Assembly (NCBI GenBank): GCA_002803225.1
Contig: NXFV01000226.1
Span: forward strand, 1-33,194
DNA from: Gamarada debralockiae
Lineage: Eukaryota; Ascomycota; Leotiomycetes; Helotiales; Hyphodiscaceae
DNA length: 33,194 nt
Direction of reading: 5' to 3'
Shown here: positions 33,157-33,194 of the stretch, piece after piece
Numbering within the stretch: position 1 is the stretch's first letter
Layout: each line of letters begins with the position of its first letter
Notes under the pieces: model-generated
Told to the model about the DNA's origin: nothing
The model's input: only the letters and a program-made list of their open reading frames with translations
The model's database searches: none
Program-made: the position numbers and the translations under genes

Positions 33157-33194
33157 TAGACGAAAAGGGTAGGAGAATGTGATTGGATTATTAA

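Overview
The window is nuclear DNA from a filamentous ascomycete (Pezizomycotina; a Leotiomycetes-type genome is a guess, not shown). The basis is short spliceosomal introns (about 50-70 nt, with CTAAC/CTGAC-type branch sites), loosely spaced genes on both strands, and typical fungal families: secreted LicD, GH51 arabinofuranosidase, 2EXR protein, ankyrin/STAND relic and SRPK-like kinase relic. All functional calls come from reading motifs; no database search was run.

Layout. 0.8-1.7 kb (-): four-exon hotdog acyl-CoA thioesterase. 4.0-4.9 kb (+): secreted LicD-family protein. 5.8-7.6 kb (+): a graveyard, with an unidentified decayed ORF followed by a decayed SRPK-like kinase. 8.3-10.3 kb (-): large uncharacterised protein with a possible tandem dimeric alpha/beta-barrel (ABM-like) N-terminus. 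12.1-14.2 kb (+): secreted GH51 alpha-L-arabinofuranosidase with a likely GC-AG intron and a 16-nt microexon. 15.2-16.1 kb (+): broken gene of the fungal 'CRQ..Y.EA..ILY..NTF' (DUF7730-like) type. 16.5-18.9 kb (-): broken STAND-type N-domain plus ankyrin gene. 20.9-22.0 kb (+): intact 2EXR protein. 22.2-22.4 kb: cluster of three related terminal-inverted-repeat arms (MITE-like). 22.8-23.1 kb (-): startless ORF relic. 24.6-27.1 kb (+): six-exon NADH:ubiquinone oxidoreductase 78-kDa subunit. 27.4-28.2 kb (-): ERD2 K/HDEL receptor. 28.6-29.7 kb (+): ubiquitin-like + WLM metalloprotease, divergent from ERD2 across 400 bp. 30.0-30.4 kb (-): small relic. 30.9 kb to the window end (+): tandem array of a small one-TM protein family, made of a frameshifted copy, an intact copy and a truncated third copy cut by the window edge.

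The window divides into a conserved block (24.6-29.7 kb: complex I, ER retrieval, protease) and accessory stretches where pseudogenes, a MITE-like element and a lineage-specific tandem family collect. There is no operon and no biosynthetic cluster. I see no tRNA, rRNA or CRISPR. The least described items are the tandem one-TM family at the right end and the 634-aa ABM-like protein; neither can be given a function from sequence alone.
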